A program made the translations under genes and the position numbers. A stretch of DNA of 27,968 nucleotides from JBAYJT01 sp041664965 (GTDB lineage Bacteria; Pseudomonadota; Gammaproteobacteria; UBA9339): the NCBI GenBank assembly GCA_041664965.1, contig JBAYJT010000020.1, forward strand, positions 1 through 27,968. The letters run 5' to 3'. The notes below the pieces were generated by a model, which was given only the letters and a program-made list of their open reading frames with translations, was not told the DNA's origin and made no database searches. This document shows, piece by piece, positions 8,401 to 16,410 of the stretch. Numbering within the stretch: the first letter of the stretch is position 1; every line of letters begins with the position of its first letter.

Positions 8401-8445
8401 ATAAATGTCTATATGATTTTCTTTAAAATCAATAAGTTATAAATT
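8401..8445 (+). repeat. 45-bp dispersed repeat, copy 1
   Basis: Shares ATGTCTAT, GATTTTCTTTAAAATCAAT and AGTTAT with copies near 12680, 18195, 24903 and 26742. In this copy the reading frame from ATG (8405) is closed by TGA after three codons. It lies in the leader of phosphatase A. Confidence 0.6.
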
Positions 8446-8449
8446 TAAT

Positions 8450-8477
8450 GTAGAGACGCGATTAATCGCGTCTGTAC
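8450..8477. repeat. REP-like palindrome with GTAG head
   Basis: GTAG (8450-8453) is followed by a perfect 20-bp palindrome at 8454-8473, with ATTAAT at its centre. The outer bases also pair, with one G-G mismatch. It is 28 nt upstream of the phosphatase A start and could fold in the mRNA leader. Confidence 0.6.
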
Positions 8478-8505
8478 TTTTGGTAGTTTGCTTAGGGTCG
8501 GGTGT

Positions 8506-10008
8506 ATGTTTAGCGAGCCTTTGTATCAACTTGATGATTTATTTCCAAGTTTGGATGATATTTCTTTACTCTCATATTTACCGTTAAGAAGCGAAATTTC
8601 TAGTGGGTCTTTGCAAAGGGCGGCTGTTCAGAGTGAGTGGCTCGAGTTTAGTGCAAAGCTGGTTTTTTATGAACAAAATGCAGTGTTGCAAAAATATGTT
8701 GAAAGTATTTTGTTGTGGTTATGCAAATACGATAAACATTTTCCAAAGTCTTTCAAAATAAGGGAGCTGAAAGAAGGGATTTCAATGTTGGCTAGTAAGG
8801 AGCATTTGCTTGATTTTTTAAACGAGGCAGTAATTCCTCACTGTATTTGTTACCTCAAAGATAAAGAGCATCTTAGCGAGGTGTTTTCTTCCATTAAAAA
8901 CTGTAGGTTAACGGGAGCAGAAGCAGAACTGAAAGAGGAATTTTTTGAAGGAGATACTAGCTCAAATGCGACGTGGGTGAAAATGCCTTCAAAAGATTCG
9001 GAAAAAACATTTTTAGCTTTACCTGCAGATGAAGATGCTCTTGTTATGAGTGATTTACATGGAGATATAGACGGAGCAATCTATTTGTTAGTAACCGAAG
9101 GCTTTAATAGCGATGGAACAATGCGCAGAATTATTGTCTTGGGCGATATGATCGATAGGGGTGTTTTTGGGTTAGGAGTTTTATATTTTTTTGTTGTTTT
9201 AAGACACATTTACCCAGATAAAGTTTTTTTGCTTGCCGGCAACCACGAAGAGCATTTGGCTAAGGTATTAGAAGCTTTAGCTAAGGGGGCTTCGGCTGAA
9301 AAAATAGCATGGCTTCAAAAATTTGTTTCTGCACCGGATGCTGAAGTTATTAGAGCATTGCAAGAGCAACCTGCAGATCTTCAAGAGATTGCGGAGGCTA
9401 TAAGGAAATTGCCGCTTGCTCTTTTTACTCCAGATGGAACTATGTATGCACATGGTAACTTAGCCTGGCCTTATGATATGGAGAGTAAAGGAGACTTTGT
9501 CCAGCCCACTGTTGGTACATTTGTTTTTTCTCATACCAAAGAAAAGAGTTATCATATTTTGTGGTCGGAATTTGCTATGTATGGTACGCAGCCTGGAACA
9601 AATTCGCGAGGAGGCTCCGGTCCTGGTTTTTATAATGGGGAAGAAGTGTACGTAAAGGCTTTTCAAAGCGGAATCGAGCGTATGCTGTTTGGGCATACCC
9701 ATACGAGCTATGTTCTTGGTATTGAGGTCTCGCCTCATTCATATTTCCAAATAATCAGCTTGGTTTCTTCTTGGCGTGCTAGTAAAAATAATCATAGTTC
9801 TTGTGCTGTAGTTGGAGTAAACAGGGAAATTACACTTCACCATGCTGCTAGTTCAACGAACACATGGAAAGATATTGTGTTTCCATCTGGTAATAGTAGT
9901 GTTCTGCCTGGATGTTTATCTTCAGCATCGTCTTCTTTGTTTTCACAGACAAAGCCATCATCGTCATCATCTTCTTCTACTACAACTGTTTCTCCTGGCC
10001 CTTTTTAA
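8506..10008 (+). CDS. PPP-family metallophosphatase A, putative secreted effector
   Basis: A 500-aa protein with the full set of PPP phosphatase motifs: D183-L-H185-G, GD214-M-I-D217-R218-G, GN246-H247-E248, H316-G-N, and G396-H397-T-H399. These bind two metal ions and the phosphate in the Ser/Thr phosphatase fold. Residues of about 1-170 are a helical N-terminal region without a recognised domain. The last 45 residues or so are almost all Ser, Thr and Pro, including a run of seven Ser. There is no signal peptide or TM segment. The core is paralogous to the protein encoded at 12749-14503. An in-frame TTG at 8488 is possible, but the ATG at 8506 has AGGG upstream. Legionella effectors WipA and WipB are PPP-fold phosphatases, so an effector role is a reasonable inference. 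The target is unknown. Confidence 0.8.
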   Translation: MFSEPLYQLDDLFPSLDDISLLSYLPLRSEISSGSLQRAAVQSEWLEFSAKLVFYEQNAVLQKYVESILLWLCKYDKHFPKSFKIRELKEGISMLASKEHLLDFLNEAVIPHCICYLKDKEHLSEVFSSIKNCRLTGAEAELKEEFFEGDTSSNATWVKMPSKDSEKTFLALPADEDALVMSDLHGDIDGAIYLLVTEGFNSDGTMRRIIVLGDMIDRGVFGLGVLYFFVVLRHIYPDKVFLLAGNHEEHLAKVLEALAKGASAEKIAWLQKFVSAPDAEVIRALQEQPADLQEIAEAIRKLPLALFTPDGTMYAHGNLAWPYDMESKGDFVQPTVGTFVFSHTKEKSYHILWSEFAMYGTQPGTNSRGGSGPGFYNGEEVYVKAFQSGIERMLFGHTHTSYVLGIEVSPHSYFQIISLVSSWRASKNNHSSCAVVGVNREITLHHAASSTNTWKDIVFPSGNSSVLPGCLSSASSSLFSQTKPSSSSSSSTTTVSPGPF

Positions 10009-10013
10009 TTAGT

Positions 10014-10078
10014 CTTAAGCATAACTTATTCTTTCTTAAGGTAAATTTAAGGTTAAGGGGTTGGCTGTGTGCTAAAAT
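10014..10078 (+). promoter_or_regulatory. PmrA-box-like tandem array and -10 upstream of the hydrolase operon
   Basis: Four half-sites follow at 11-, 10- and 11-nt steps: CTTAAG (10014), CTTATT (10025), CTTAAG (10035) and TTTAAG (10046). Three match YTTAAK fully. The last ends 21 nt before the -10-like TAAAAT (10073-10078), which is preceded by TGC. YTTAAK-N5-YTTAAK is the published PmrA box form. The same box-to-(-10) distance is found upstream of the genes at 18431 and 22855. Confidence 0.6.
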
Positions 10079-10111
10079 ACGCTATATTACTAATGTGATA
10101 TTGCTGTTTTT

Positions 10112-12199
10112 ATGGCTACAACTATAACTCGAGAAATTAAAGCTGATTTTGCAAGCGAATTAGAACGCTGTACTGAAATCAAGCCTCTTTCTCGTAAGCT
10201 GCGGGATAAGTTAATAGCTTGGTGGATAGCTCCGAATGGGGTGGATATAAAACCCATTTTTATTAGTCTCATACAAAAAGACAAATCAGGCGAGTTGCTT
10301 TTAGGAGCTTTGTGTAATCAAGAGCTCATGAAAAAACTGTCATTAAATGAGCAAGATATATTGGAAATTTTGGATCTTTTGCAAGAAAGATTGCTGTATA
10401 AGACAACTGAACAATGTCCAGAAAAATATTTCCTACCTTGGCTATCGATTTTTGATAAATTGCTTAGTGCGCTTGCTTTTGGTGCTTCGACGTGGCCATC
10501 TGTAAAAGAAAAAGCACGGGAAATTTTGTGTTCTCTATCTATCAAGAAGGATAAAGAAGTTGAAGATTTACGTAAGATTATTGATGCCAAAATCGGGGAT
10601 CCATCGGCCGCCCAGCAGTTAGTGACTTCAGTTTCTTCTGCTACTTTGCAACCGGTCACCTCCCAACCAGCAATTATCGTACAACAGTCGTTGCGCTATG
10701 TGGTTAATTTTAATGGTACTGCTTTAGATACTGGTGTTGCAAACATTTTAGATGCCAGAACAAGACATTGCTATGCTTCAGGGCAAAAGATTCTACAAAT
10801 CACTGGACCGGGTGGATTAGGTAAAGATGCAATAAATATTGCTAAAGAAGCTTTTGAGCATTTTAAGGCACAACTTATTCATGATTTAAAGCAAAGAACA
10901 AAGCTGTCGAGTGATGGTGTAGAATTATCTTTATTTGGTTTTAGTAGAGGTAGTGTGAATGCGCTTAGGTTTAGCAATTATTTGCAAGCGTGGGTGGAAG
11001 ATACTGGTGAAACAGGAGCTAGAGCTGAATTGTCGAAAGAGTGTCCGTTCTTAGCTACAGCCGACTTGCAAGTATGGCTAAATCAACTGTCTATTCATGC
11101 AACCTTATACGATCTTGTTGCGGGGCAACAAGTTAAGTTAGCAGGTATTCCTGTTTCTGCCGATGGTTATGCGGATGTTGAGGGACATACTATACCAAAA
11201 TGTGTAAAGCGTGCGCACATCATATATTCTCGAGATGAGCTTAGGAATATGATGGAGCCATTACCTCCATCAAAAATTAAAATTTCTGATGCGACATCCA
11301 CAAAAGTTATTTACGATACAACTCCTGGCCCACATAATTTTGGTTCTTGCTATGCAGCTTTTACTCCTGAAAGAAAAAAATTTTTGCAATTGCTAGATGA
11401 TATTATAGGTTCTAAGACTGGTAATGCTTTAGACTTAGTTATCCATGCTATACGTGAATTTGGTTCTCAGCCAAAAAACAAGAAATTCGCTTCTGAGTTG
11501 CTTGGTCAGATAATTCCGCAGTTGATGGAACACTACAAAACCTTAGAATACAAAAATGGCAATACCCGTTTGTTTTTAACCGCTAACAATAGAGACAAAG
11601 AAAATCCGCTCCCTCAATGGCGCAGTGAAATTATTTTGCCACAAACTCAAAATAGCATGTTAAGCTCTATTTTTACATGCTTAAATTTGGCTCGTCTTTG
11701 GCAAAAGACATTTGAAAATTCTACTCCAAAAGATGCAACTACTAATGTTTTAGGTCGCTGTAAAAATGGCAGGCAAATTGCTGGTATTTACGTACCGCCT
11801 AATTCTTTTTTTCAGAATGAGTTTGAAGCGAATTTGATACTAGAGTTTTTTCCAAAACTGCATAAAGCTGCTTACGATTCAGTGTATTTTGAAGATAAAG
11901 TGCTATGTAAGTGGCAATGCGATCCAGAAAGAGCTGCATTTTTTCAAGAAGCCATTGACTTGGCTAAATTATCTCCTGACTATTTTCGTGGATTCTGTGC
12001 AAATTTTATGCAACAAAAACAAATAAAAGATCCCATTGTTGCTACAAGGTGGATAAATTGGATAGAAGATGTTATAAAAGCGGCGACTACGCCAAGTATG
12101 CTCAATAGCCGGTCGTCTTTCTTTAGTAAATGTACAACAGTTCCTAAAGAGATTAGCGCCGAGAAGCATCTAATACCACAGAAGATGGGAGCAATGTAA
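10112..12199 (+). CDS. large alpha/beta-hydrolase (lipase-like), putative effector
   Basis: A 695-aa soluble protein. Residues of about 1-190 are helical and charged, followed by a Ser/Thr/Pro/Gln linker (about 170-195). A hydrolase core starts at about 200 with VVNFNGT, which resembles the oxyanion region of Tle1/DUF2235-like lipases. The nucleophile elbow is GFSRGS with Ser278. Likely partners are Asp334 (LYDLVAG) and His408 (PGPHNFG), the spacing seen in GxSRG hydrolases of Legionella effectors as I recall them. The C-terminal 280 residues have no recognised domain. There is no signal peptide. No Shine-Dalgarno sequence is visible before the ATG. It overlaps no neighbour and is followed one base later by the small CaaX gene. 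Phospholipase activity is an inference. Confidence 0.7.
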   Translation: MATTITREIKADFASELERCTEIKPLSRKLRDKLIAWWIAPNGVDIKPIFISLIQKDKSGELLLGALCNQELMKKLSLNEQDILEILDLLQERLLYKTTEQCPEKYFLPWLSIFDKLLSALAFGASTWPSVKEKAREILCSLSIKKDKEVEDLRKIIDAKIGDPSAAQQLVTSVSSATLQPVTSQPAIIVQQSLRYVVNFNGTALDTGVANILDARTRHCYASGQKILQITGPGGLGKDAINIAKEAFEHFKAQLIHDLKQRTKLSSDGVELSLFGFSRGSVNALRFSNYLQAWVEDTGETGARAELSKECPFLATADLQVWLNQLSIHATLYDLVAGQQVKLAGIPVSADGYADVEGHTIPKCVKRAHIIYSRDELRNMMEPLPPSKIKISDATSTKVIYDTTPGPHNFGSCYAAFTPERKKFLQLLDDIIGSKTGNALDLVIHAIREFGSQPKNKKFASELLGQIIPQLMEHYKTLEYKNGNTRLFLTANNRDKENPLPQWRSEIILPQTQNSMLSSIFTCLNLARLWQKTFENSTPKDATTNVLGRCKNGRQIAGIYVPPNSFFQNEFEANLILEFFPKLHKAAYDSVYFEDKVLCKWQCDPERAAFFQEAIDLAKLSPDYFRGFCANFMQQKQIKDPIVATRWINWIEDVIKAATTPSMLNSRSSFFSKCTTVPKEISAEKHLIPQKMGAM

Positions 12200-12200
12200 T

Positions 12201-12602
12201 ATGCCATTTTTTCCTAACACAACAATCACTGAAAATAGTGCCATAATTATTCAGCATGATGCCAAGCTCAAGCTAAATGTCGCAGAAACAGAAAAAGTTT
12301 GTCAGTTCGCTAAAGATCAAGGTGGCGGGCAAATCGTGTTGGTTGCCTTTGGGGATGAAAGGCAAAAATGGTGGCAAGACACTAAGAATTACCAAGTGCA
12401 AGCTGTGTTTATACAAGATAATGATTTAGTTGGTCTAGAAAAAATTATACGATCTTCAGCGGCTTGTTTGATTTTTTCTGAACGTAATTCGAATGCCAAT
12501 CAAAGAGATTGTGTATGCATTAAGTTTGGCATTGGCGATGTAAAATATTTTCCTATTCAAAATAAAGTTGTCAATGCTTCTCCTTGCTGCACGTGTATGT
12601 GA
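12201..12602 (+). CDS. small protein ending in a CaaX-like Cys motif
   Basis: A 133-aa protein I do not recognise. It starts one base after the hydrolase stop codon, with GGGAG at 12188-12192 as a possible ribosome-binding site, so the two are almost certainly one operon. It appears to be a compact alpha/beta domain: ENSAIIIQHDAKL, QIVLVAFGDE, QAVFIQDND and AACLIFSERN look like strands. The last residues are PCCTCM. C-T-C-M at the extreme C-terminus fits a CaaX prenylation box (X=Met suits farnesyltransferase), with one more Cys just before it. Several Legionella effectors are prenylated by the host this way. The a2 position is Cys instead of an aliphatic residue, so modification is uncertain. 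Confidence 0.7.
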   Translation: MPFFPNTTITENSAIIIQHDAKLKLNVAETEKVCQFAKDQGGGQIVLVAFGDERQKWWQDTKNYQVQAVFIQDNDLVGLEKIIRSSAACLIFSERNSNANQRDCVCIKFGIGDVKYFPIQNKVVNASPCCTCM

Positions 12603-12636
12603 GTTTTTAACTCATTTTCTCTTAAGCTAATTCTGT

Positions 12637-12642
12637 TATAAT
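12637..12642 (+). promoter_or_regulatory. predicted -10 element for phosphatase B
   Basis: A perfect TATAAT preceded by TG at -3/-2 (CTGTTATAAT). No good -35 is seen. A single CTTAAG lies at 12621-12626, but only 10 nt from the -10 and without a second half-site, so it is not counted as a PmrA box. Confidence 0.4.
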
Positions 12643-12675
12643 TCTGCTTGCGCAAAAAAACTCAGGGAGAATAGA

Positions 12676-12727
12676 AAAAACATGTCTACAGGATTTTGTT
12701 ATTTATCAAAGAGTTATGTTTTTAAAT
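12676..12727 (+). repeat. 45-bp dispersed repeat, copy 2, with open reading frame
   Basis: Contains AACATGTCTACAGGATTTTG and then ATCAAAGAGTTATG. Here the frame from ATG (12681) stays open for about 50 codons and overlaps the start of phosphatase B in another frame. GGGAG at 12665-12669 could serve it. The first residues, MSTGFCYLSKSYVFK, resemble those of copies 3 and 4. Confidence 0.55.
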
Positions 12728-12748
12728 CATGGTGTCAGTTAGATACGA

Positions 12749-14503
12749 ATGCTTATGACTGTTTCTCCACCCAAAAAAACAACAAAAGATCCTTTTGTAC
12801 ATCACCCCTCATTTCGAGGTCCGTCACTTTTTGATGATCCAGATGAATCTGCAAGTCCATCTAGCGCATCCTCCAGTTCTTCGGGAGCTTCCTCGTCCGC
12901 ATCTTCTTCACCTGCAAGTTCCTCCCCCGGGTTTTTAATAAAATATTTTGAAGATATTGCTAAGAAAATTGCAAAAAGTAATTTGCCAGAACTTTATAGG
13001 AATGAATTGGAAAAAGGGTTTAAAGAAATCCAAACGCCAGAGGTTATGGTAAGTAAGCTGGAAGAAGCGTTTAAACCAAAACTTACTTGCTTTATTCAGG
13101 ATCAAAAAACGTTAGATGGCGTTTTTGCTGCTATTGAAAATTGTAAGAGGGGAGGAAGGACGTCAGCAACAAGCCAAGGTTCGTCTAGTTCTACAACAGC
13201 AACTATTCCCAATGGTTTTATAGAGTGCTGCGAAGGAGACCCTAAATCAACTTGTACATGGGTTAGAAATCCTGATAGTAAAGATCCTTCCGGGGCTACT
13301 TCTAGAACTTTTATAACTCTACCTAGTGGTGAAGAAACATTGGTTTTGGGAGATTTACATGGAGAATTAGATTCTGCCATTCTTTGGCTACAAAAACATG
13401 GTTTTGATGAGAAAGGCGAGCTTCGACGCATAATTGTTTTAGGTGATATGGTGGATCGAGGGGAGTATGGTATTGGAACATTGATGTTTTTTGCTCTTTT
13501 GCGCTCACTTTATCCTGACAAAGTATTTTTGTTGGCTGGCAATCATGAGGATTATTTAGCTCAATCTTTGTCGAAGTATATGTCTTCCGGTTTATCGCAA
13601 TCTTTTCTAAGGTTTCATCAACTGGGTATTTCGCAATGGGATATAAACGTTATAGATAGTATGCGACAAAATGGTTATTTGAGGCGTTTTGTTGCTGCTC
13701 TTGAGCAGCTTCCTTTAGCTGGATTTTTAAAAGATGGAACTATGTTGGTGCACGGCAATCCAGCTTGGCCGTATGAAATTTCTTTATTAGGCAATCCAGT
13801 ACAACCATCCATTGGTACGTTTGTGTTTTCTAAAGACTACTCTACAGGTGGCTATCATGCTTTATGGTCAGATCAAGCTTTAGGGCCTAAAATTATAGGT
13901 AGCAGGTCGCGAGGTTCTGTAGAAGGACCTGGGTTTAACAATGGTTCGGAAGTATATTTAGCAGCTTGTTTTTGCGGTATTAGCAAAATATGTCATGGCC
14001 ATTGCCATAAATTTTATAATCAAGAGATTTTGCTTGTGAATGGCAAAAAATGTTTTATTACGAGCTTAATCAGTTCTGCGGTAAATAATTTGGATGAAGG
14101 TAAAGCTCTTTCTTATTGTGGACTAGTGAGAAAAGATGGAAAACTTATATTACATAAATATAGCTCAGAAGCGAAGGTTTTTTTTGCTGTAAAAGACAAT
14201 CCAATTATAGCGGCTAATAGTGTTGCTACGAGTTCATCCCATCCTAAACCCAAGGTTTCTCCTATTAATCTACCTGTGTCAACATGCTTGTTGCCTATTT
14301 TAGCAACTAGCTCTTCTCCCTCGATGTTTTCTTGTCCAACTTCGCCTAGTAAGCCAACCACTTATTCTCAAAGCTCTACGAGCTCAACGGTGTTGGCATT
14401 TAGCGCCGCAAATTCCGCTAGTGATCCATTAGCAGTATTGCCGCCAAGTTTGCTTAAGCTTTTTGAGCCTCCATCAACGACATTGACGCAAAAGCCTAAG
14501 TGA
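12749..14503 (+). CDS. PPP-family metallophosphatase B, putative secreted effector
   Basis: A 584-aa paralogue of the protein at 8506. PPP motifs: D202-L-H204-G, GD233-M-V-D236-R237-G, GN265-H266-E267, H335-G-N, and G417-H418-C-H420, where Cys replaces Thr of the GHTH motif. Blocks such as RRIIVLGDM, SLYPDKVFLLAGNHE and VQPSIGTFVFS are shared with phosphatase A. Residues of about 29-54 and the C-terminal 120 residues are Ser/Pro/Thr-rich and disordered. There is no signal peptide. ATG 12749 and ATG 12755 are both possible starts, and neither has a strong ribosome-binding site. It ends 18 bp before fabD. Effector function is inferred from the fold, the tails and the context. Confidence 0.8.
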   Translation: MLMTVSPPKKTTKDPFVHHPSFRGPSLFDDPDESASPSSASSSSSGASSSASSSPASSSPGFLIKYFEDIAKKIAKSNLPELYRNELEKGFKEIQTPEVMVSKLEEAFKPKLTCFIQDQKTLDGVFAAIENCKRGGRTSATSQGSSSSTTATIPNGFIECCEGDPKSTCTWVRNPDSKDPSGATSRTFITLPSGEETLVLGDLHGELDSAILWLQKHGFDEKGELRRIIVLGDMVDRGEYGIGTLMFFALLRSLYPDKVFLLAGNHEDYLAQSLSKYMSSGLSQSFLRFHQLGISQWDINVIDSMRQNGYLRRFVAALEQLPLAGFLKDGTMLVHGNPAWPYEISLLGNPVQPSIGTFVFSKDYSTGGYHALWSDQALGPKIIGSRSRGSVEGPGFNNGSEVYLAACFCGISKICHGHCHKFYNQEILLVNGKKCFITSLISSAVNNLDEGKALSYCGLVRKDGKLILHKYSSEAKVFFAVKDNPIIAANSVATSSSHPKPKVSPINLPVSTCLLPILATSSSPSMFSCPTSPSKPTTYSQSSTSSTVLAFSAANSASDPLAVLPPSLLKLFEPPSTTLTQKPK

Positions 14504-14521
14504 GATATATAATGTCTCATT

Positions 14522-15463
14522 ATGAGCAAAAAAATCGCATTTGTTTTTCCAGGTCAAGGTTCGCAATCTGTTGGCATGCTAGCCGAATTGGCTGGATCTT
14601 ATCCTTGTATCAACGAAACTTTCACTGAAGCTAGCACTGCTTTGGGTTTTGATTTGTGGGATCTAGTAAAAAATGGTCCGGAAGAAAAACTCAATCAAAC
14701 GACTAATGCTCAGCCAGCTTTATTAGCGGCGGGATATGCTGTTTGGCGCGTTTGGCAAGAAGCTAGTGGAACTATGCCAAGCTTTTTGGCAGGTCATAGT
14801 CTAGGAGAATATACAGCTTTAGTTTGCGCTAAAGCTCTAGATTTTAGTTCGGCAATAAAATTAGTGGCGGAGCGCGGAAGATTAATGCAAGAAGCCGTGC
14901 CAGAAGGCAAGGGCGCTATGGTGGCTGTTGTTGGATTAGATAACGATAAAATAATTGAGATTTGTAAGGAAGCAAGTCATGGTCAAATTTTAACTCCTGC
15001 CAATTATAATTCTATTGGCCAAACTGTTTTAGCGGGCGAAAAAGAAGCCGCTTTACGCGCTGTGGAATTAGCCGAAAAAGCGGGAGCCAAACTCGTTAAG
15101 CTTTTGGCTGTTAGTGTGCCGTCGCACTGTTCTTTAATGCTTCCAGCAGGGGAGAAATTAGTAGAACTCTTGGCCAAACTAGAAGTGCGATCTCCCAAAA
15201 TTCCGGTATTGCAAAATGCTGATGTTTTGTTTTATGCTGAACCTGAAAAAATTAAAGACGCTTTGGTTCGTCAGCTATCTCATCCAGTGCGTTGGGTCGA
15301 GATAGTACAATATTTCGCCAAAGAAGGCGTGGAAGCAATTTTAGAATGCGGTCCGGGCAAGGTTTTAACGGGATTAAATAAACGTATTGCGCCGAATATT
15401 ACAACGATGTTTTTGGGAACATCAGGGAATTTGCAACAAAACGTTGTTAATTATAAATTATGA
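14522..15463 (+). CDS. fabD: malonyl-CoA-acyl carrier protein transacylase FabD
   Basis: FabD moves malonyl groups from CoA to ACP for fatty-acid elongation. The 313-aa protein has FPGQGSQ at 9-15, the nucleophile Ser93 in GHSLGEY, and the catalytic His202 in VPSHCSLM. GPGKVLTGLNKR closes the domain. It heads the fabD-fabG-acpP-fabF run; fabH, often upstream, is not here and phosphatase B takes its place. The last residues, VNYKL, and the stop codon come from the AT-rich repeat, so the natural C-terminus may have been altered. Confidence 0.96.
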   Translation: MSKKIAFVFPGQGSQSVGMLAELAGSYPCINETFTEASTALGFDLWDLVKNGPEEKLNQTTNAQPALLAAGYAVWRVWQEASGTMPSFLAGHSLGEYTALVCAKALDFSSAIKLVAERGRLMQEAVPEGKGAMVAVVGLDNDKIIEICKEASHGQILTPANYNSIGQTVLAGEKEAALRAVELAEKAGAKLVKLLAVSVPSHCSLMLPAGEKLVELLAKLEVRSPKIPVLQNADVLFYAEPEKIKDALVRQLSHPVRWVEIVQYFAKEGVEAILECGPGKVLTGLNKRIAPNITTMFLGTSGNLQQNVVNYKL

Positions 15464-15486
15464 ATGATGAATTATGAATTATGAAT
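15449..15486. repeat. AT-rich repeat at the fabD 3' end
   Basis: Units of AATTATAAATTATGAATGAT start inside the last codons of fabD and provide its TGA stop (15461-15463). A 25-codon reading frame (15485-15562) with no known match lies between this copy and the next. Confidence 0.7.
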
Positions 15487-15559
15487 GGAAGAAAGGGAAT
15501 TGAACTTGAAAATGCAACTAATTGATTTTAAAGGAAATCGCGTAGACATGTTTGCGGAA

Positions 15560-15642
15560 AAATTATGAATGATGAGTTATGAATTAATTGAAATATATTT
15601 TTGATAAAATTACAAAAAATTCATCATTCATAATTCATAATT
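15560..15642. repeat. MITE-like element before fabG
   Basis: An 83-bp element with terminal inverted repeats: AAATTATGAATGATGAG at the left and TTCATCATTCATAATTC at the right. Its inner segment TTTTGATAAAATTACAAAAA is found in reverse complement inside the element after fabF (18112-18132), so the two are homologous and oppositely oriented. Confidence 0.7.
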
Positions 15643-15661
15643 ATTTATAGGAGTTTTGTGT

Positions 15662-16405
15662 ATGAATTTAAACGGCAAAATCGCTCTAGTTACTGGCGCC
15701 TATCGTGGTATTGGTTTGGCGATTGCAGAAGAATTGACACGTTGCGGCGCGCGTGTGGCGGCTAGCGACATTAGTCCGGAATTTGCTGCTAAAATCAGCG
15801 AATATTTCAAAGCGCAAAATCTTTCTGGTCAGGGTTTTTGCTTGGATGTCACTAGTTCTGACTCAATCGATACAGCCCTTAAGGAAATTAATGCAGCTTT
15901 TGGCGGCGCTCCACAAATTTTAGTCAATAACGCCGGTATTACACGTGATAATTTACTGATGCGCATGTCGGATGCTGAATGGGATCAGGTTATTGCAACT
16001 AATTTAACTTCCGTGTTTCGCCTTTCGCGCGCTGTGATTCGCAGTATGATGAAAGAGCGTTTTGGCAGAATTATAAATGTTGCTTCTGTCGTGGGTGTGA
16101 CAGGTAATGCAGGTCAAACTAATTATACCGCTGCTAAAGCCGGCGTGATTGCGTTTACTAAATCTTTAGCAAAAGAAGTTGCTTCGCGATCTATTACGGT
16201 AAATGCCATAGCTCCTGGCTATATTGCAACCGAAATGACAGATAAACTGACAGCAGAACAAAAAGCGGAAATTTTAAAGACGGTGCCACTAAATCGTCCT
16301 GGTACGCCTTTGGATATAGCGAAGGGTGTGGCGTTTTTGGCTTCAGATGATGCATCTTACATAACTGGAACTACGCTCCATATTGGAGGTGGGATGTTTA
16401 TGTGA
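15662..16405 (+). CDS. fabG: 3-oxoacyl-[acyl-carrier-protein] reductase FabG
   Basis: An NADPH-dependent reductase of the fatty-acid cycle, of the short-chain dehydrogenase family, 247 aa. Cofactor loop TGAYRGIG (11-18; usually TGASRGIG, so Tyr replaces Ser), NNAG (89-92), catalytic Ser142, Tyr155 and Lys159. The ATG at 15662 has GGAG at 15650-15653. An in-frame TTG at 15656 is less likely. It lies between a MITE-like element and a REP element, so it may be transcribed apart from fabD. Confidence 0.95.
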   Translation: MNLNGKIALVTGAYRGIGLAIAEELTRCGARVAASDISPEFAAKISEYFKAQNLSGQGFCLDVTSSDSIDTALKEINAAFGGAPQILVNNAGITRDNLLMRMSDAEWDQVIATNLTSVFRLSRAVIRSMMKERFGRIINVASVVGVTGNAGQTNYTAAKAGVIAFTKSLAKEVASRSITVNAIAPGYIATEMTDKLTAEQKAEILKTVPLNRPGTPLDIAKGVAFLASDDASYITGTTLHIGGGMFM

Positions 16406-16410
16406 TATGT

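Noticed and set aside
8433..8476. TTTAAT at 8444 as a PmrA half-site for phosphatase A
   Set aside because: No partner half-site 5 nt upstream and no -10-like hexamer 21 nt downstream.
9955..9999. Ser codon run in phosphatase A as a phase-variable tract
   Set aside because: Codons are mixed (TCA, TCG, TCT), not a pure simple repeat, so slippage is unlikely.
9912..10127. 71-codon open frame across the end of phosphatase A
   Set aside because: It comes from the low-complexity Ser codons read in another frame and has no ribosome-binding site or recognisable content.
12610..12642. CTTAAG near the -10 of phosphatase B as a PmrA box
   Set aside because: It is only 10 nt from TATAAT and the position 5 nt upstream reads ACTCAT, so there is no second half-site.
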